Positions 19,186 to 29,346 of a stretch of 64,000 nt of DNA are shown here, piece after piece. Under the pieces are notes generated by a model. It saw only the letters and a list, made by a program, of their open reading frames with translations, had not been told where the DNA came from and did no database searches. Location of the stretch: contig NZ_JALJWF010000001.1 of the NCBI RefSeq assembly GCF_024168645.1, positions 1 to 64,000 of the forward strand. The letters are read 5' to 3'. A program made the position numbers and the translations under genes. This DNA comes from Pseudomonas sp. GGS8. GTDB taxonomy: Bacteria; Pseudomonadota; Gammaproteobacteria; Pseudomonadales; Pseudomonadaceae. The first letter of the stretch is position 1. Each line of letters begins with the position of its first letter.

Positions 19186-20088
19186 TCACTCAAGCCTCGG
19201 CAATCCCTGCGCATCCAAAAGCCTTTCCAGATAGGAACCATAACCAGTTTTTTTGAGACGCTCCGCTTGAGCAGACAGCTCAGCGGCAGAGATCCATCCG
19301 CTGCTGTAGGCAATCTCCTCCAGACAGGCAACTTTCAAACCCTGACGCTTCTCGATGGTATGCACAAAGTGGCTCGCCTCCAGCAATGAATCATGTGTCC
19401 CTGTGTCCAGCCAGGCGAAGCCGCGACCCAACATTTCGACTTTGAGCGCTTGCTGTTCGAGGTACGCACGGTTGACGTCGGTGATTTCCAGCTCCCCGCG
19501 CGCAGATGGCTTGATGCCCTTGGCGATCTCGACAACCTGGTTGTCGTAAAAATACAGACCAGTCACCACGTAGTTGGATTTTGGTTTCAGCGGTTTTTCT
19601 TCAATGCTCAAGGCTCGGCCGGCAGCGTCGAACTCGACCACACCGAAACGCTCCGGGTCCGACACGTGATAGCCGAATATGGTCGCGCCGTGCTCTTGAG
19701 CGCTGGCGGCACGCAGGTTGTCAGAGAAGTGCTGACCATAAAAGATGTTGTCACCCAGGATCAGACAGCATGGATCCTTGCCGATGAATTCCTCACCAAT
19801 GATGAACGCCTGTGCCAGACCGTCCGGGCTAAGCTGTTCGGCGTAAGTCAGCTTGATGCCGTACAGGCTGCCATCACCCAGCAACTTGCGAAAGCACGGC
19901 AGGTCTTCAGGGGTGGAAATAATCAGGATTTCGCGCATACCGGCGAGCATCAGCACCGACAGCGGGTAAAAGATCATCGGCTTGTCGTAGATCGGCAGCA
20001 TCTGCTTGGACACGCCGAGGGTCAATGGATGCAGACGAGTGCCCGAACCACCAGCGAGGATGATGCCTTTACGATTTGTCGTGGTCAT
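19186..20088 (-). CDS. rmlA: Glucose-1-phosphate thymidylyltransferase
   Basis: RmlA makes dTDP-glucose from glucose-1-phosphate and dTTP, the first step to dTDP-L-rhamnose. The 300-residue protein has the nucleotidyltransferase loop [13 protein letters not shown], the substrate block [20 protein letters not shown], the metal site LGDNIFYG and [14 protein letters not shown] near the C-terminus. Length and motifs are normal for the short RmlA form. It overlaps rmlD by four bases (ATGA), so the order is rmlB-rmlD-rmlA in one coupled unit. The usual next gene, rmlC, is absent. Confidence 0.95.
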   Translation of the reverse strand: MTTTNRKGIILAGGSGTRLHPLTLGVSKQMLPIYDKPMIFYPLSVLMLAGMREILIISTPEDLPCFRKLLGDGSLYGIKLTYAEQLSPDGLAQAFIIGEEFIGKDPCCLILGDNIFYGQHFSDNLRAASAQEHGATIFGYHVSDPERFGVVEFDAAGRALSIEEKPLKPKSNYVVTGLYFYDNQVVEIAKGIKPSARGELEITDVNRAYLEQQALKVEMLGRGFAWLDTGTHDSLLEASHFVHTIEKRQGLKVACLEEIAYSSGWISAAELSAQAERLKKTGYGSYLERLLDAQGLPRLE

Positions 20089-20978
20089 TTATTCAAAACT
20101 TCCCTAAGCATTCGGGTAACACCAGTTTGCCAATCCGGCAAGTGCAGAGAAAAGCCGTCGCACAGCCTCTGAGTGTTCAATCGGGAATTCAGAGGGCGGC
20201 GCGCCGGTGTTGGGTAGGCGGCTGTGTCTATCGGATTAATCGCCGTTACAGCGAGCTTTTCGCCATTGGCCTTGGCAAAACCGATCACATGACTGGCATA
20301 GCCATGCCAGGACACTTCGCCAGCCGCCGCCAGGTGATACAGGCCCGCCAATTCAGGACGCTGCAGCACTTGCTGAATGGCCAATGCCGTCACGTCGGCG
20401 ATCAGGTCTGCGCCGGTAGGGGCGCCGATCTGGTCGGCGATAACGCTCAAGGTCTCTCGATCCTTGGCCAGACGCAGCATGGTCTTGGCAAAGTTGTTGC
20501 CGCGAGCGCCATAGACCCAACTGGTACGGAAGATCAGGTGCTTGCAACCTGAGGCAATAATTGCCTTCTCGCCAGCCAGTTTGCTGGCACCGTAGTGATT
20601 CACTGGCGCGACGGCATCTGTCTCTTGCCATGGCGTCAGGCCTTCACCGCTGAACACGTAGTCAGTCGAGTAGTGAATCAGCCACGCCCCCAGAGATGCA
20701 GCCTCTTCAGCCATGACCTGACTGGCCTGACCGTTCACGCGGTCGGCCAGTTCAGTCTCAGATTCAGCTTTATCGACCGCGGTGTAGGCTGCAGCGTTGA
20801 CGATAACATCGGGCTTGACCTGACGGATCGTCGCACGCAGCGCGTCGAGGTCAGACAGGTCGCCGCTCAAGCCATCAACCGGATGACGGTCCAGGGCGAT
20901 CAACTCGCCAAGCGGTGCAAGGGAGCGCTGCAGCTCCCAGCCCACCTGGCCGTTTTTTCCCAACAGAAGGATCTTCAT
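20085..20978 (-). CDS. rmlD: dTDP-4-dehydrorhamnose reductase
   Basis: RmlD performs the last step to dTDP-L-rhamnose, reducing the 4-keto group with NAD(P)H. Visible features are the N-terminal [16 protein letters not shown] nucleotide-binding loop, [13 protein letters not shown], the catalytic [12 protein letters not shown] and the C-terminal RRPLNSRL. I start it at the ATG at 20978 (MKILLLG), which overlaps the rmlB stop by four bases, rather than at the longer frame that would run 78 bases into rmlB; this gives 297 residues, the family length. Its substrate is the RmlC product, and RmlC must come from elsewhere. Confidence 0.94.
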   Translation of the reverse strand: MKILLLGKNGQVGWELQRSLAPLGELIALDRHPVDGLSGDLSDLDALRATIRQVKPDVIVNAAAYTAVDKAESETELADRVNGQASQVMAEEAASLGAWLIHYSTDYVFSGEGLTPWQETDAVAPVNHYGASKLAGEKAIIASGCKHLIFRTSWVYGARGNNFAKTMLRLAKDRETLSVIADQIGAPTGADLIADVTALAIQQVLQRPELAGLYHLAAAGEVSWHGYASHVIGFAKANGEKLAVTAINPIDTAAYPTPARRPLNSRLNTQRLCDGFSLHLPDWQTGVTRMLREVLNK

Positions 20979-22051
20979 GCCTTGCCCGAACGATCCGAGT
21001 AGTTCTGATCGATCCATTGCTGGTAGCTGCCGTTCTTCACGTGAGTAACCCATTCAGCGTTGCCCAGGTACCACTCGACGGTTTTGCGGATACCGGTTTC
21101 AAAGGTTTCTTCCGGCGCCCATCCCAACTCGCGCTGGATTTTGCTGGCGTCGATCGCGTAGCGCTGGTCGTGGCCCGGGCGATCCTGAACGTAGGTAATC
21201 AAGCTGGCGTGTGGACGATGAGCGGAGTCCGGGCGCAGTTCGTCGAGCAGTGCGCAAAGCGCATGCACCACTTCGATGTTTTGCTTCTCGTTATGGCCGC
21301 CGATGTTATAGGTCTCGCCGATAACGCCTTCGGTTACGACTTTGTACAGTGCGCGGGCGTGGTCTTCGACGTAGAGCCAGTCACGAACCTGGTTGCCTTT
21401 GCCGTAGACCGGCAGCGGCTTGCCTTCCAGTGCATTGAGGATGATCAGCGGGATCAGCTTCTCAGGGAAGTGGCAAGGACCGTAGTTGTTCGAGCAGTTG
21501 GTGACCAGGGTCGGCAGGCCGTAGGTACGGCTCCAGGCACGAACCAGGTGATCGGAACTGGCCTTGCTGGCCGAGTACGGCGAACTTGGCTGATACGGCG
21601 TGGTTTCGGTGAAGAGGTCTTCCGGACCTTCAAGGTCTCCGTAGACTTCGTCGGTGGAAATATGATGGAAGCGGAAGTTGGCTTTACGCGCATCGTCCAG
21701 TGCTACCCAATAGTGGCGTGCAGCTTCCAGCAAGGTGTAGGTGCCGATGATGTTGGTCTGGATGAATTCGGACGGACCGGAGATCGAACGGTCAACATGG
21801 GACTCTGCGGCCAGATGCATGATGGCATCCGGTTGGTGTTCACGCAGGACACGGTCCACTTGATGACGGTCGCAAATGTCGACGCGTTCGAACTCGTAAC
21901 GCGAGTTCTGACTGACTTCGGCCAGCGACTCAAGATTACCGGCATAAGTCAGCTTATCGACATTAACGACAGAGTCCGCTGTATTGAGGATGATATGACG
22001 AATGACTGCCGAGCCGATAAAACCGGCGCCACCTGTTACTAGAATTTTCAC
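20975..22051 (-). CDS. rmlB: dTDP-glucose 4,6-dehydratase
   Basis: RmlB oxidises and dehydrates dTDP-glucose to dTDP-4-keto-6-deoxyglucose. The protein has the NAD loop [16 protein letters not shown], the [10 protein letters not shown] block, [11 protein letters not shown] with the catalytic Asp/Glu pair, and [15 protein letters not shown]. The longest frame starts at 22117, but the family begins right before KILVTGG; I use the GTG at 22051, which has AAGGGTG upstream, giving 358 residues. It is the promoter-proximal gene of rmlBDA, about 230 bases downstream of the LapA-domain gene. Confidence 0.93.
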   Translation of the reverse strand: MKILVTGGAGFIGSAVIRHIILNTADSVVNVDKLTYAGNLESLAEVSQNSRYEFERVDICDRHQVDRVLREHQPDAIMHLAAESHVDRSISGPSEFIQTNIIGTYTLLEAARHYWVALDDARKANFRFHHISTDEVYGDLEGPEDLFTETTPYQPSSPYSASKASSDHLVRAWSRTYGLPTLVTNCSNNYGPCHFPEKLIPLIILNALEGKPLPVYGKGNQVRDWLYVEDHARALYKVVTEGVIGETYNIGGHNEKQNIEVVHALCALLDELRPDSAHRPHASLITYVQDRPGHDQRYAIDASKIQRELGWAPEETFETGIRKTVEWYLGNAEWVTHVKNGSYQQWIDQNYSDRSGKA

Positions 22052-22151
22052 GCGAACCACACCCTTAAGTCGCTGACAGCTCCCCCCAATTGCACTCTGC
22101 CCAATCCATGGATGCAAAAGCCTTTAAACCAGTCGTGGTTTTCTGACAGAG

Positions 22152-22203
22152 TCAGTCTAAACCGATTAGGGAATGCCCTATCGACCAAGCGCAGCATTTT
22201 ACA
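22152..22203 (-). promoter_or_regulatory. Candidate promoter region of rmlBDA
   Basis: On the minus strand an extended minus-10-like TGTAAAAT lies at 22196-22203, with a weak TTAGTA 17 bases further upstream. Downstream, at 22152-22164, a 13-base element matches 12 of 13 bases near the wbpW promoter candidate (18867-18879). Shared control is possible, but the spacing differs. Confidence 0.35.
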
Positions 22204-22278
22204 GCTTAATGAAGGTTTTACTAATGGATACGGACAAGCTGTGAAGCAAACTCCACGCCTGCAACGGGTTTATCGCAA

Positions 22279-22518
22279 TCAGACAAGGCGCTTGCGTGAG
22301 GCTCTGGACGTACGCCCCAGAAACCAGCCAAGAATGGGGCCGATCACCATGCCGATCAGCAGCGCAATTACCATGATCAGCGACACTGGCAACTGCGGGC
22401 CCGCCCAGCCCAGGAACAACAGTGATACGCCTTGCTGATTCTCAAGAACAAACGCCAGGATCGCCAGAACGAGCAACAGGACAAATACAGCGAGAAGTAC
22501 GCGCTTGAGGTTACGCAT
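22279..22518 (-). CDS. LapA-domain (DUF1049) small inner-membrane protein
   Basis: This 79-residue protein has two hydrophobic helices (VLLAVFVLLLVLAILAFVLE and SLIMVIALLIGMVIGPILG). They are separated by ENQQGVSLLFLGWAGPQLP and followed by a basic tail, GRTSRASRKRL. The layout is that of the lipopolysaccharide-assembly-protein-A domain family. E. coli LapA acts with LapB in controlling LPS synthesis, though many DUF1049 proteins are only distantly related. It sits 27 bases downstream of ihfB and likely shares its transcript, and it lies directly before the LPS locus, which fits a role in LPS balance. Exact function is unproven. Confidence 0.85.
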   Translation of the reverse strand: MRNLKRVLLAVFVLLLVLAILAFVLENQQGVSLLFLGWAGPQLPVSLIMVIALLIGMVIGPILGWFLGRTSRASRKRLV

Positions 22519-22545
22519 CAGCGGCTCCTTGAAATGCAGCTGCTG

Positions 22546-22842
22546 TCAAAGCCCTTCCTCCTCATCCTCGTTCACACGATCGCGCAGTTCTTTGCCTGGC
22601 TTGAAGTGCGGAACGAACTTGCCGTCGAGGCTGACGGATTGACCGGTTTTCGGATTGCGACCTACGCGCGGTGCGCGATAGTGCAAGGAGAAGCTGCCAA
22701 AACCACGGATCTCGATGCGATCACCAGTGGCCAGACATTGGGACATTTGCTCGAGCATGGTCTTGATGGCCAGCTCCACATCCTTGGATGAGAGCAGCCC
22801 TTGATGGGTGACAATTCGTTCGATCAACTCCGACTTCGTCAT
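22546..22842 (-). CDS. ihfB: Integration host factor beta subunit
   Basis: IHF-beta pairs with IHF-alpha to bind and sharply bend DNA. The 98-residue protein is standard: N-terminal helices [17 protein letters not shown], the [14 protein letters not shown] core and the DNA-intercalating arm [14 protein letters not shown]. It lies in the usual Pseudomonas position downstream of rpsA. Here a small lipoprotein gene is inserted between them. In P. aeruginosa this gene marks the border of the O-specific antigen locus, and the same is true here. Confidence 0.97.
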   Translation of the reverse strand: MTKSELIERIVTHQGLLSSKDVELAIKTMLEQMSQCLATGDRIEIRGFGSFSLHYRAPRVGRNPKTGQSVSLDGKFVPHFKPGKELRDRVNEDEEEGL

Positions 22843-22991
22843 ATTTTTCCCTTCTTTTTCAAGCAGCTAGATCAGCGCTTCAAAGGTTTTAGCATGCCCC
22901 GAGGAATTTGAACAGCCCGAGTTTTGACATATCTTCACCAGCAATGAGATACCCGATTTCAGGGCACCGGAACACTGACGAACTCACACAC

Positions 22992-23270
22992 TCACCTGCA
23001 GATAACCAGCATGGTGCGTGTCAGATAGCCCGCGGGATTGAAGCCGAAAGGGAATACATCTTCTTCCTTGGCGTCATCGGACCTTACGATGACTTTATAG
23101 CCTGCCCCCTTACATTCCTTGGCCGCTCGCTTGTGACACCTCTCCCACCCCGAGCCCAACCCAGAACAATCGATTTCTATACCACTGACTCCGCGCACTG
23201 CGTGACTCTTGGCGCTGGTGGTACAACCTGCCAATGTCAGTACTGCTATCACGACAATGAGCTTGTTCAT
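22992..23270 (-). CDS. Small secreted lipoprotein, function unknown
   Basis: The 92-residue product begins with a short lipoprotein signal (MNKLIVVIAVLTLAGC; lipobox LAGC, Cys16). The mature part has three further Cys in its first half and one at the penultimate position, which could form disulfides in the periplasm. A central segment reads GWERCHKRAAKECKGAGYKV. Similar small lipoproteins with a conserved Cys-Ala-Gly-Tyr motif are common in Pseudomonas, but I know no function. Residue 18 onward is TSAKSHAV, with no Asp at position +2 of the mature protein, so outer-membrane sorting is expected. It stands alone between ihfB and rpsA. Confidence 0.8.
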   Translation of the reverse strand: MNKLIVVIAVLTLAGCTTSAKSHAVRGVSGIEIDCSGLGSGWERCHKRAAKECKGAGYKVIVRSDDAKEEDVFPFGFNPAGYLTRTMLVICR

Positions 23271-23442
23271 TCACTTCCTTATGCTGGACGCATCTGCCCA
23301 GCGGTCGTTCACTTCAGACTAAGCCTAGTCTTGAATAGACGATTGACCTGTATGAAGTTACAGACAACTTATGTAGATCATTGGTTTCACGAAAGAAATA
23401 TTGCAGCGTCAGCACATTAGGAATTCACCAAATCGCAGACAC

Positions 23443-23471
23443 AAAAAAGGGCGACCGAAGTCGCCCTTTTT
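23443..23471 (-). terminator. Rho-independent terminator of rpsA
   Basis: On the minus strand a 7-bp GC-rich stem (23460-23466 with 23449-23455) closes on a TTCG tetraloop, flanked by an A run before and six T after. It begins 18 bases past the rpsA stop. The form is a textbook intrinsic terminator. Confidence 0.93.
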
Positions 23472-23488
23472 CTATGGTCTGACAGAAC

Positions 23489-25180
23489 TTAGTTCTGTTT
23501 TTCCATTTGTGCACGCAGCAGGTCGCCCAGAGTGGTAGGACCAGCAGCGATGTCAGCAGCAGGCTTGTCTTTCAAGCTCTGGATTGCTTCTTTCTCTTCA
23601 GCATCATCTTTCGACTTGATGGAGAGCTGGATTACGCGGCTCTTGCGGTCAACGCTGATGATCTTGGCTTCTACTTCCTGGCCTTCTTTCAGAACGTTGC
23701 GCGCGTCTTCAACGCGATCACGGCTGATTTCGGAGGCTTTCAGAGTCGCTTCGATATCGTCGGCCAGAGTGATGATGGCGCCTTTGGCGTCAACTTCTTT
23801 CACGATGCCTTTAACGATGGCGCCTTTGTCGTTCTCTTGAACGTACTCGGAGAACGGATCGCTTTCCAGTTGCTTGATACCCAGGGAGATGCGCTCGCGC
23901 TCTGGGTCAACCGACAGGATAACGGTGTCCAGCTCGTCGCCCTTCTTGAAGCGGCGAACGGCTTCTTCGCCCACTTCGTTCCAGGAGATGTCGGACAGGT
24001 GAACCAGACCGTCGATGCCGCCGTCCAGACCAATGAAGATACCGAAATCGGTGATCGACTTGATGGTGCCGGAGATTTTATCGCCCTTGTTGAACTGGCC
24101 AGAGAAATCTTCCCATGGGTTAGATTTGCACTGCTTGATGCCGAGGGAGATACGACGACGCTCTTCGTCGATGTCCAGAACCATAACTTCCACTTCGTCG
24201 CCGACTTGTACGACTTTCGAAGGGTGGATGTTCTTGTTGGTCCAGTCCATTTCGGAAACGTGTACCAGACCTTCAACGCCTTCTTCCAGCTCAGCGAAGC
24301 AGCCGTAGTCGGTCAGGTTGGTTACACGAGCGGTAACGCGAGTGCTTTCTGGGTAACGGGCTTTGATAGCAACCCATGGATCTTCGCCCAGTTGCTTGAG
24401 GCCCAGGGAAACACGATTGCGCTCGCGATCGTACTTCAGAACCTTGACATCGATCTCGTCGCCAACGTTGACGATTTCGGAAGGATGCTTGATACGCTTC
24501 CAAGCCATGTCGGTAATGTGCAGCAGGCCATCGACGCCACCCAGATCGACGAATGCGCCGTAATCGGTGAGGTTCTTGACGATACCTTTGACTTGCTGGC
24601 CTTCCTGCAGGGATTCCAGCAGAGCTTCACGCTCGGCGGAGTTCTCGGCTTCGAGGACGCTGCGACGGGAAACGACAACGTTGTTGCGTTTCTGGTCGAG
24701 TTTGATGACCTTGAATTCCAGCTCTTTGCCTTCCAGGTGCGTGGTATCGCGCACTGGACGGACGTCAACCAGAGAACCTGGCAGGAACGCACGGATGCCG
24801 TTAACGTCGACTGTGAAGCCGCCTTTAACCTTACCGTTGATAACGCCCTTGACCACTTCTTCGGCTGCGAAGGCTGCTTCCAGAACAATCCAGCATTCAG
24901 CGCGCTTGGCTTTTTCACGGGACAGCTTGGTTTCACCAAAGCCGTCTTCAACCGAGTCCAGAGCAACGTGAACTTCGTCACCGACGTTGATGTTCAGTTC
25001 GCCAGCGTCGTTGTAGAACTGCTCAAGCGGGATGAGTGCTTCAGACTTCAGGCCAGCGTGAACGGTTACCCAGCGAGCTTGGTAATCGATATCAACGATA
25101 ACACCGGTGATGATGGAGCCTGCCTGAAGGTTCAGGGTTTTTAGGCTTTCTTCAAAGAGTTCCGCAAAGCTTTCGCTCAT
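23489..25180 (-). CDS. rpsA: 30S ribosomal protein S1
   Basis: S1 binds mRNA on the 30S subunit and is needed to initiate on most transcripts. The 563-residue protein contains six S1 repeats, seen as recurring blocks such as [20 protein letters not shown] and [20 protein letters not shown], each followed by an ISLGIKQ strand. The longest frame extends 45 bases upstream, but the family start MSESFAELF at 25180 has AGGA before it. Its leader is rich in hairpins, as in E. coli where S1 represses its own translation. It ends in a strong terminator. Confidence 0.97.
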   Translation of the reverse strand: MSESFAELFEESLKTLNLQAGSIITGVIVDIDYQARWVTVHAGLKSEALIPLEQFYNDAGELNINVGDEVHVALDSVEDGFGETKLSREKAKRAECWIVLEAAFAAEEVVKGVINGKVKGGFTVDVNGIRAFLPGSLVDVRPVRDTTHLEGKELEFKVIKLDQKRNNVVVSRRSVLEAENSAEREALLESLQEGQQVKGIVKNLTDYGAFVDLGGVDGLLHITDMAWKRIKHPSEIVNVGDEIDVKVLKYDRERNRVSLGLKQLGEDPWVAIKARYPESTRVTARVTNLTDYGCFAELEEGVEGLVHVSEMDWTNKNIHPSKVVQVGDEVEVMVLDIDEERRRISLGIKQCKSNPWEDFSGQFNKGDKISGTIKSITDFGIFIGLDGGIDGLVHLSDISWNEVGEEAVRRFKKGDELDTVILSVDPERERISLGIKQLESDPFSEYVQENDKGAIVKGIVKEVDAKGAIITLADDIEATLKASEISRDRVEDARNVLKEGQEVEAKIISVDRKSRVIQLSIKSKDDAEEKEAIQSLKDKPAADIAAGPTTLGDLLRAQMEKQN

Positions 25181-25299
25181 TTTAATTCCTGTTGATAAGG
25201 GCGAAGAATACGCCCATCTCCACATCCCAGACGATGTGGGTTAGTTTCATTTAAAAGAAGCTCCGCAGGACTATGACTGGTCCCCTGCGGCCCTCTTGG
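25181..25299 (-). promoter_or_regulatory. rpsA leader with three hairpins, probable S1 autoregulatory element
   Basis: Read on the minus strand, the 119-base cmk-rpsA gap folds into hairpin A (25284-25290 with 25263-25269, followed by a T-rich stretch), hairpin B (25233-25239 with 25220-25226) and hairpin C (25211-25215 with 25199-25203). A weak AGGA and the rpsA ATG come next. In E. coli and other gammaproteobacteria a series of hairpins with a poor Shine-Dalgarno makes rpsA translation depend on, and be repressed by, S1. Hairpin A could also attenuate read-through from cmk. Confidence 0.55.
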
Positions 25300-25989
25300 T
25301 CACCCGGCGATATCGCGAATGGCGATCTCGCTCATGATGCGTTCCAGCACCTGATCGATGGATAATTCCGTGGAATCCAGCTGTATGGCGTCAGCCGCCG
25401 GCTTGAGCGGGGCTACCGCTCGCTGGGTGTCACGCTCATCGCGTGCACGTATCTCATCTAGCAGACTCGACAGACTAACACCATCGACTTTGCCCTTCAA
25501 CTGCAAGTAACGTCGACGCGCACGCTCCTCGGCACTGGCAGTGAGGAAAATCTTCAAGGGTGCGTCGGGAAACACCACCGTCCCCATGTCGCGACCATCG
25601 GCCACCAGACCCGGCGCCTCCTGAAACGCGCGCTGACGCTGCAGCAGCGCCTCGCGAACCGCGGGCAACGCGGCGACCTGCGAGGCACCCGAGCCGACAC
25701 TCTCGGTACGGATCACATCGCTGACTTCATCGCCTTCCAGAATAATGCGCTGCAACTGACCGTCGGTCGCCGCGATGAACTGCACATCCAGATGCGCGGC
25801 GAGCTTCTTGAGCAACTCTTCATTGGTCAGGTCGACGCCATGGTTATGCGCGGCGAAAGCCAGCAATCGATAAAGTGCACCGGAATCCAGCAGGTTCCAG
25901 CCCAGGCGCTTGGCCAGAATCCCGGCGACAGTACCCTTGCCAGAGCCGCTTGGCCCATCAATAGTGATGACCGGTGCAATGCTGATCAC
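25300..25989 (-). CDS. cmk: Cytidylate kinase
   Basis: Cmk phosphorylates CMP and dCMP with ATP in pyrimidine nucleotide recycling. The protein has the P-loop [16 protein letters not shown] near the N-terminus, [15 protein letters not shown], and the LID segment [14 protein letters not shown] start it at the GTG at 25989, which overlaps the aroA stop by four bases (GTGA) and gives 229 residues, the normal length; the longer frame would lie inside aroA. It is translationally coupled to the tyrA-aroA fusion gene and precedes rpsA, the conserved Pseudomonas order. Confidence 0.95.
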   Translation of the reverse strand: MISIAPVITIDGPSGSGKGTVAGILAKRLGWNLLDSGALYRLLAFAAHNHGVDLTNEELLKKLAAHLDVQFIAATDGQLQRIILEGDEVSDVIRTESVGSGASQVAALPAVREALLQRQRAFQEAPGLVADGRDMGTVVFPDAPLKIFLTASAEERARRRYLQLKGKVDGVSLSSLLDEIRARDERDTQRAVAPLKPAADAIQLDSTELSIDQVLERIMSEIAIRDIAG

Positions 25990-28229
25990 GACTGAGCCTC
26001 TTGTGCAACGCGGATACCGACCTGCGCACACAGCGCGAGGAAGTTCGGGAACGAGGTCGCGACGTTGGCGCAATCATGGATGCGGATCGGCGCGGTGGCG
26101 CGCAGCGAAGCCACGCTGAAGGCCATGGCGATCCGGTGATCGCCGTGACCGTGCACTTCGCCGCCGCCGATTTGGCCGCCGTCGATGATGAGGCCATCCG
26201 GAGTGGGCTCGCACTTGACGCCCAGCGCCAGCAGACCGTCCGCCATGACCTGGATCCGGTCCGATTCCTTCACGCGCAGCTCTTCGGCGCCACGCAGCAC
26301 AGTGCGACCTTCGGCACAGGCAGCGGCCACGAACAGCACTGGAAACTCGTCGATGGCCAGTGGAACCAGCGCTTCGGGAATATCGATACCTTTGAGTTTA
26401 GCTGCCCGTACGCGCAAGTCCGCAACCGGTTCGCCGCCGACTTCACGTTGGTTTTCCAGGGTGATGTCAGCCCCCATCAGGCGCAGGATGTCGATTACGC
26501 CGGTACGGGTCGGATTGATGCCGACGTGCTCGAGCACCAGCTCCGAACCTTCGGCAATCGACGCCGCTACCAGGAAGAATGCCGATGACGAGATATCGCC
26601 CGGCACTTCAATGTGGGTCGCGGTCAACTTGTGGCCGGACTCGACCGAGGCAGTCGCCCCGTTAACGGTCACCGGGTAGCCGAAGCCGCGCAACATGCGC
26701 TCGGTGTGGTCGCGAGTCGGTGCCGGCTCGGTGACCGTGGTCTTGCCTTCGGCATACAAACCCGCCAGCAGCAGGCAGGATTTAACCTGAGCACTGGCCA
26801 TCGGCATGGTGTAAGTCAGGCCCTTGAGCTTGTTGCCGCCACGAATGGTCATCGGTGGACGACCGTCAGCGGCGGTCTCGATCACGGCGCCCATTTCACG
26901 CAATGGATTGGCCACGCGGTTCATCGGACGCTTGGACAACGAGGCGTCACCAGTCAGGGTGCTGTCGAAGTTCTGCGCAGCCAACAGGCCAGACAGCAGA
27001 CGCATCGACGTGCCGGAGTTGCCCAGATAGATCGGGCCCGGCGCAGGCTTCAGGCCATGCAGGCCGACGCCGTGAATGGTCACACGACCGTGGTGCGGAC
27101 CTTCGATGACGACGCCCATGTCACGGAAAGCTTGCAGGGTCGCCAGGGCGTCTTCGCCCTCGAGGAAACCTTCCACTTCGGTGACGCCTTCGGCCAGGGA
27201 ACCGAGCATGATCGAGCGGTGGGAAATCGATTTGTCGCCCGGTACACGAATCCGCCCAGTCAGGCGGCCACCAGGTTGTGCCAGGAAAATCAGATCGTTG
27301 GAATTCATAGCGTCCACATAGGCCCGGCGGGCCAGGATTTTACTGAAATGCTCGCGGGCAACCCGGGCGCGAGTGAACACGCCCAACAATTGGTGCCCAT
27401 CCCCTGCATCGACCGCGTCGCGCAAGGCGTCGAGGTCGCTGCGAAATGTATCGAGTGTGCGCAGGACAGCTTCGCGATTGGCGAGGAAGATGTCGTGCCA
27501 CATGACCGGGTCGCTACCGGCGATTCTTGTGAAATCGCGGAAACCGCCCGCAGCGTAACGGAAGATCTCAAGATTTTCATTGCGTTTGGCCAACGAATCG
27601 ACCAAACCGAACGCCAGCAAGTGCGGCAAATGGCTGGTCGCCGCCAACACTTCGTCGTGACGCTCGACCTGCATGTGCTCGACGTCGGCGCCCAATTCGC
27701 GCCACAACCGGTCAACCACCGCCAGCGCGGCCGGATCGGTCTGATCCAGCGGCGTCAGAATCACTTTGTGGCGACGGAACAGGTCGGCATTGGAGGCTTC
27801 CACCCCACTCTGCTCGGAACCGGCAATCGGATGCCCCGGCACGAAACGCGCCGGCATACCGCCAAACGCCGCGGTCGCCGCGCGCACCACATTGCCCTTG
27901 GCGCTGCCGACATCGGTCAGAATCGCCTGCCCCAGATCCATACCCGCCAACAGCGCGAGCAGTTTCTCCATGGCCAGGATCGGTACCGCCAGCTGAATCA
28001 CGTCCGCGCCCTGGCAAGCCGCCACCAGATCTTCTTCGCAGCGATCCACCACACCCAACTCGACCGCCAGTTTGCGCGACTGCGGATCGAGATCGACTCC
28101 GACCACTTCGCGACACAGACCGCTTTCACGCAGCCCCTTGGCAAACGAACCGCCGATCAACCCCAGACCGACCACCACCAGGCGACCGATCATAGGTTCA
28201 GCAGATTGCAGTGCAGTGACATCAACCAC
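25986..28229 (-). CDS. tyrA-aroA: Fused prephenate dehydrogenase / 3-phosphoshikimate 1-carboxyvinyltransferase
   Basis: The 747-residue protein joins two aromatic-pathway enzymes. Residues 1-about 300 are a TyrA-type dehydrogenase (NAD loop [13 protein letters not shown] at 21-33, [10 protein letters not shown] block) for tyrosine synthesis. From Met308 on is EPSP synthase ([34 protein letters not shown], and the late [11 protein letters not shown]). EPSP synthase acts earlier, upstream of chorismate, so the fusion links a common and a branch step. Such fusions are known in Pseudomonas. The gene overlaps hisC by eight bases and cmk by four. An ATG at residue 13 (MIGRLVV) is an alternative start. 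Confidence 0.95.
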   Translation of the reverse strand: MVDVTALQSAEPMIGRLVVVGLGLIGGSFAKGLRESGLCREVVGVDLDPQSRKLAVELGVVDRCEEDLVAACQGADVIQLAVPILAMEKLLALLAGMDLGQAILTDVGSAKGNVVRAATAAFGGMPARFVPGHPIAGSEQSGVEASNADLFRRHKVILTPLDQTDPAALAVVDRLWRELGADVEHMQVERHDEVLAATSHLPHLLAFGLVDSLAKRNENLEIFRYAAGGFRDFTRIAGSDPVMWHDIFLANREAVLRTLDTFRSDLDALRDAVDAGDGHQLLGVFTRARVAREHFSKILARRAYVDAMNSNDLIFLAQPGGRLTGRIRVPGDKSISHRSIMLGSLAEGVTEVEGFLEGEDALATLQAFRDMGVVIEGPHHGRVTIHGVGLHGLKPAPGPIYLGNSGTSMRLLSGLLAAQNFDSTLTGDASLSKRPMNRVANPLREMGAVIETAADGRPPMTIRGGNKLKGLTYTMPMASAQVKSCLLLAGLYAEGKTTVTEPAPTRDHTERMLRGFGYPVTVNGATASVESGHKLTATHIEVPGDISSSAFFLVAASIAEGSELVLEHVGINPTRTGVIDILRLMGADITLENQREVGGEPVADLRVRAAKLKGIDIPEALVPLAIDEFPVLFVAAACAEGRTVLRGAEELRVKESDRIQVMADGLLALGVKCEPTPDGLIIDGGQIGGGEVHGHGDHRIAMAFSVASLRATAPIRIHDCANVATSFPNFLALCAQVGIRVAQEAQS

Positions 28230-29334
28230 GAGCCATAACCTTGGTCAGCGCCTCGAGGAAGCGGCTGTTTTCCGCCGGCAAACCGATGGTGATGCGCAGG
28301 TGGTTCGGCATGCCGTAATTGGCCACCGGACGCACGATCACGCCTTCGCGCAGCAACCCTTGGAACACTGGAGCAGCGATGCGACCCAGATCGACACAGA
28401 TGAAGTTGCCTTTGGATGGAATCCAGCTCAGCCCCAACTCACGGAAACCTGCCTCAAGCTGCTGCATGCCGGATTGGTTCAGGCGACGGCTTTCAGCCAG
28501 GTACTCGACGTCTTGCAACGCGGCACAAGCGGCGGCTAACGCGAGGCTGTTGACGTTGAACGGCTGGCGCACGCGATTGAGCACATCGGCGACGATGGCC
28601 GAGGACAAACCGTAGCCGACCCGCAGCGACGCCAGACCATAGGCTTTGGAGAACGTGCGCGAGACCAGCAGGTTCGGATAAGCGGCCAGATAATCCAGGC
28701 CATCCGGCAAGTCGCTGCCTTCGGCGTATTCGATGTAGGCCTCGTCCAGCACCACCAACACATCGGCCGGTACGTCCTGCAGGAATTCATCCAGCGCTTC
28801 GGCGTCGAACCAGGTCCCGGTCGGGTTGTTCGGGTTGGCAATGAACACCACGCGGGTATCGGCATCGATCGCGGCGAGCATGGCCGACAGGTCATGACCC
28901 CAGTTTTTGGCCGGGATCACTTTTGCCTGGGCGCCAACGGCCTGGGTCACGATCGGATAGACCGCAAACGCATGCTCACTGAACACCGCGTTCAGACCCG
29001 GTGCCAGATAGGCACGCGCTACCAGCTCCAGAATATCGTTGGAGCCGTTGCCCAGCGTCACTTGGTTCAGCTCGACGCGGCACTGATCGGCCAGCAGGGA
29101 CTTGAGCGAAAATCCGTTGCCGTCCGGGTAGCGGGTCAGTTCGGCCAGCGCTTCGCGAATCGCCGCCAGCGCCTTGGGACTGGCGCCCAACGGGTTTTCG
29201 TTGCTCGCCAATTTGACGATGCTGGCCGGATCGAGGTTCAGCTCACGGGCCAGTTCGTCCACGGGCTTGCCCGGAACGTAAGGCGAAAGTTGTTGCACGC
29301 CCGGCTGTGCCAGAGCGAGGAAGTTGCCACTCAT
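28222..29334 (-). CDS. hisC: Histidinol-phosphate aminotransferase
   Basis: This 370-residue class II PLP aminotransferase has SNENPLGASPKAL near the N-terminus, the PNNPTGTW cofactor loop, LVVLDEAYIEYA, and the PLP-binding lysine in SRTFSKAYGLASLRVGYG around residue 220. It transaminates imidazole-acetol phosphate. Enzymes encoded in this aromatic cluster often also accept aromatic keto acids, so it may serve phenylalanine and tyrosine synthesis. It is 12 bases downstream of pheA and overlaps tyrA-aroA by eight bases. Pseudomonas usually has a second hisC in the histidine operon, so a number cannot be assigned. Confidence 0.92.
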   Translation of the reverse strand: MSGNFLALAQPGVQQLSPYVPGKPVDELARELNLDPASIVKLASNENPLGASPKALAAIREALAELTRYPDGNGFSLKSLLADQCRVELNQVTLGNGSNDILELVARAYLAPGLNAVFSEHAFAVYPIVTQAVGAQAKVIPAKNWGHDLSAMLAAIDADTRVVFIANPNNPTGTWFDAEALDEFLQDVPADVLVVLDEAYIEYAEGSDLPDGLDYLAAYPNLLVSRTFSKAYGLASLRVGYGLSSAIVADVLNRVRQPFNVNSLALAAACAALQDVEYLAESRRLNQSGMQQLEAGFRELGLSWIPSKGNFICVDLGRIAAPVFQGLLREGVIVRPVANYGMPNHLRITIGLPAENSRFLEALTKVMARG

Positions 29335-29346
29335 TTGCTACCGCCC

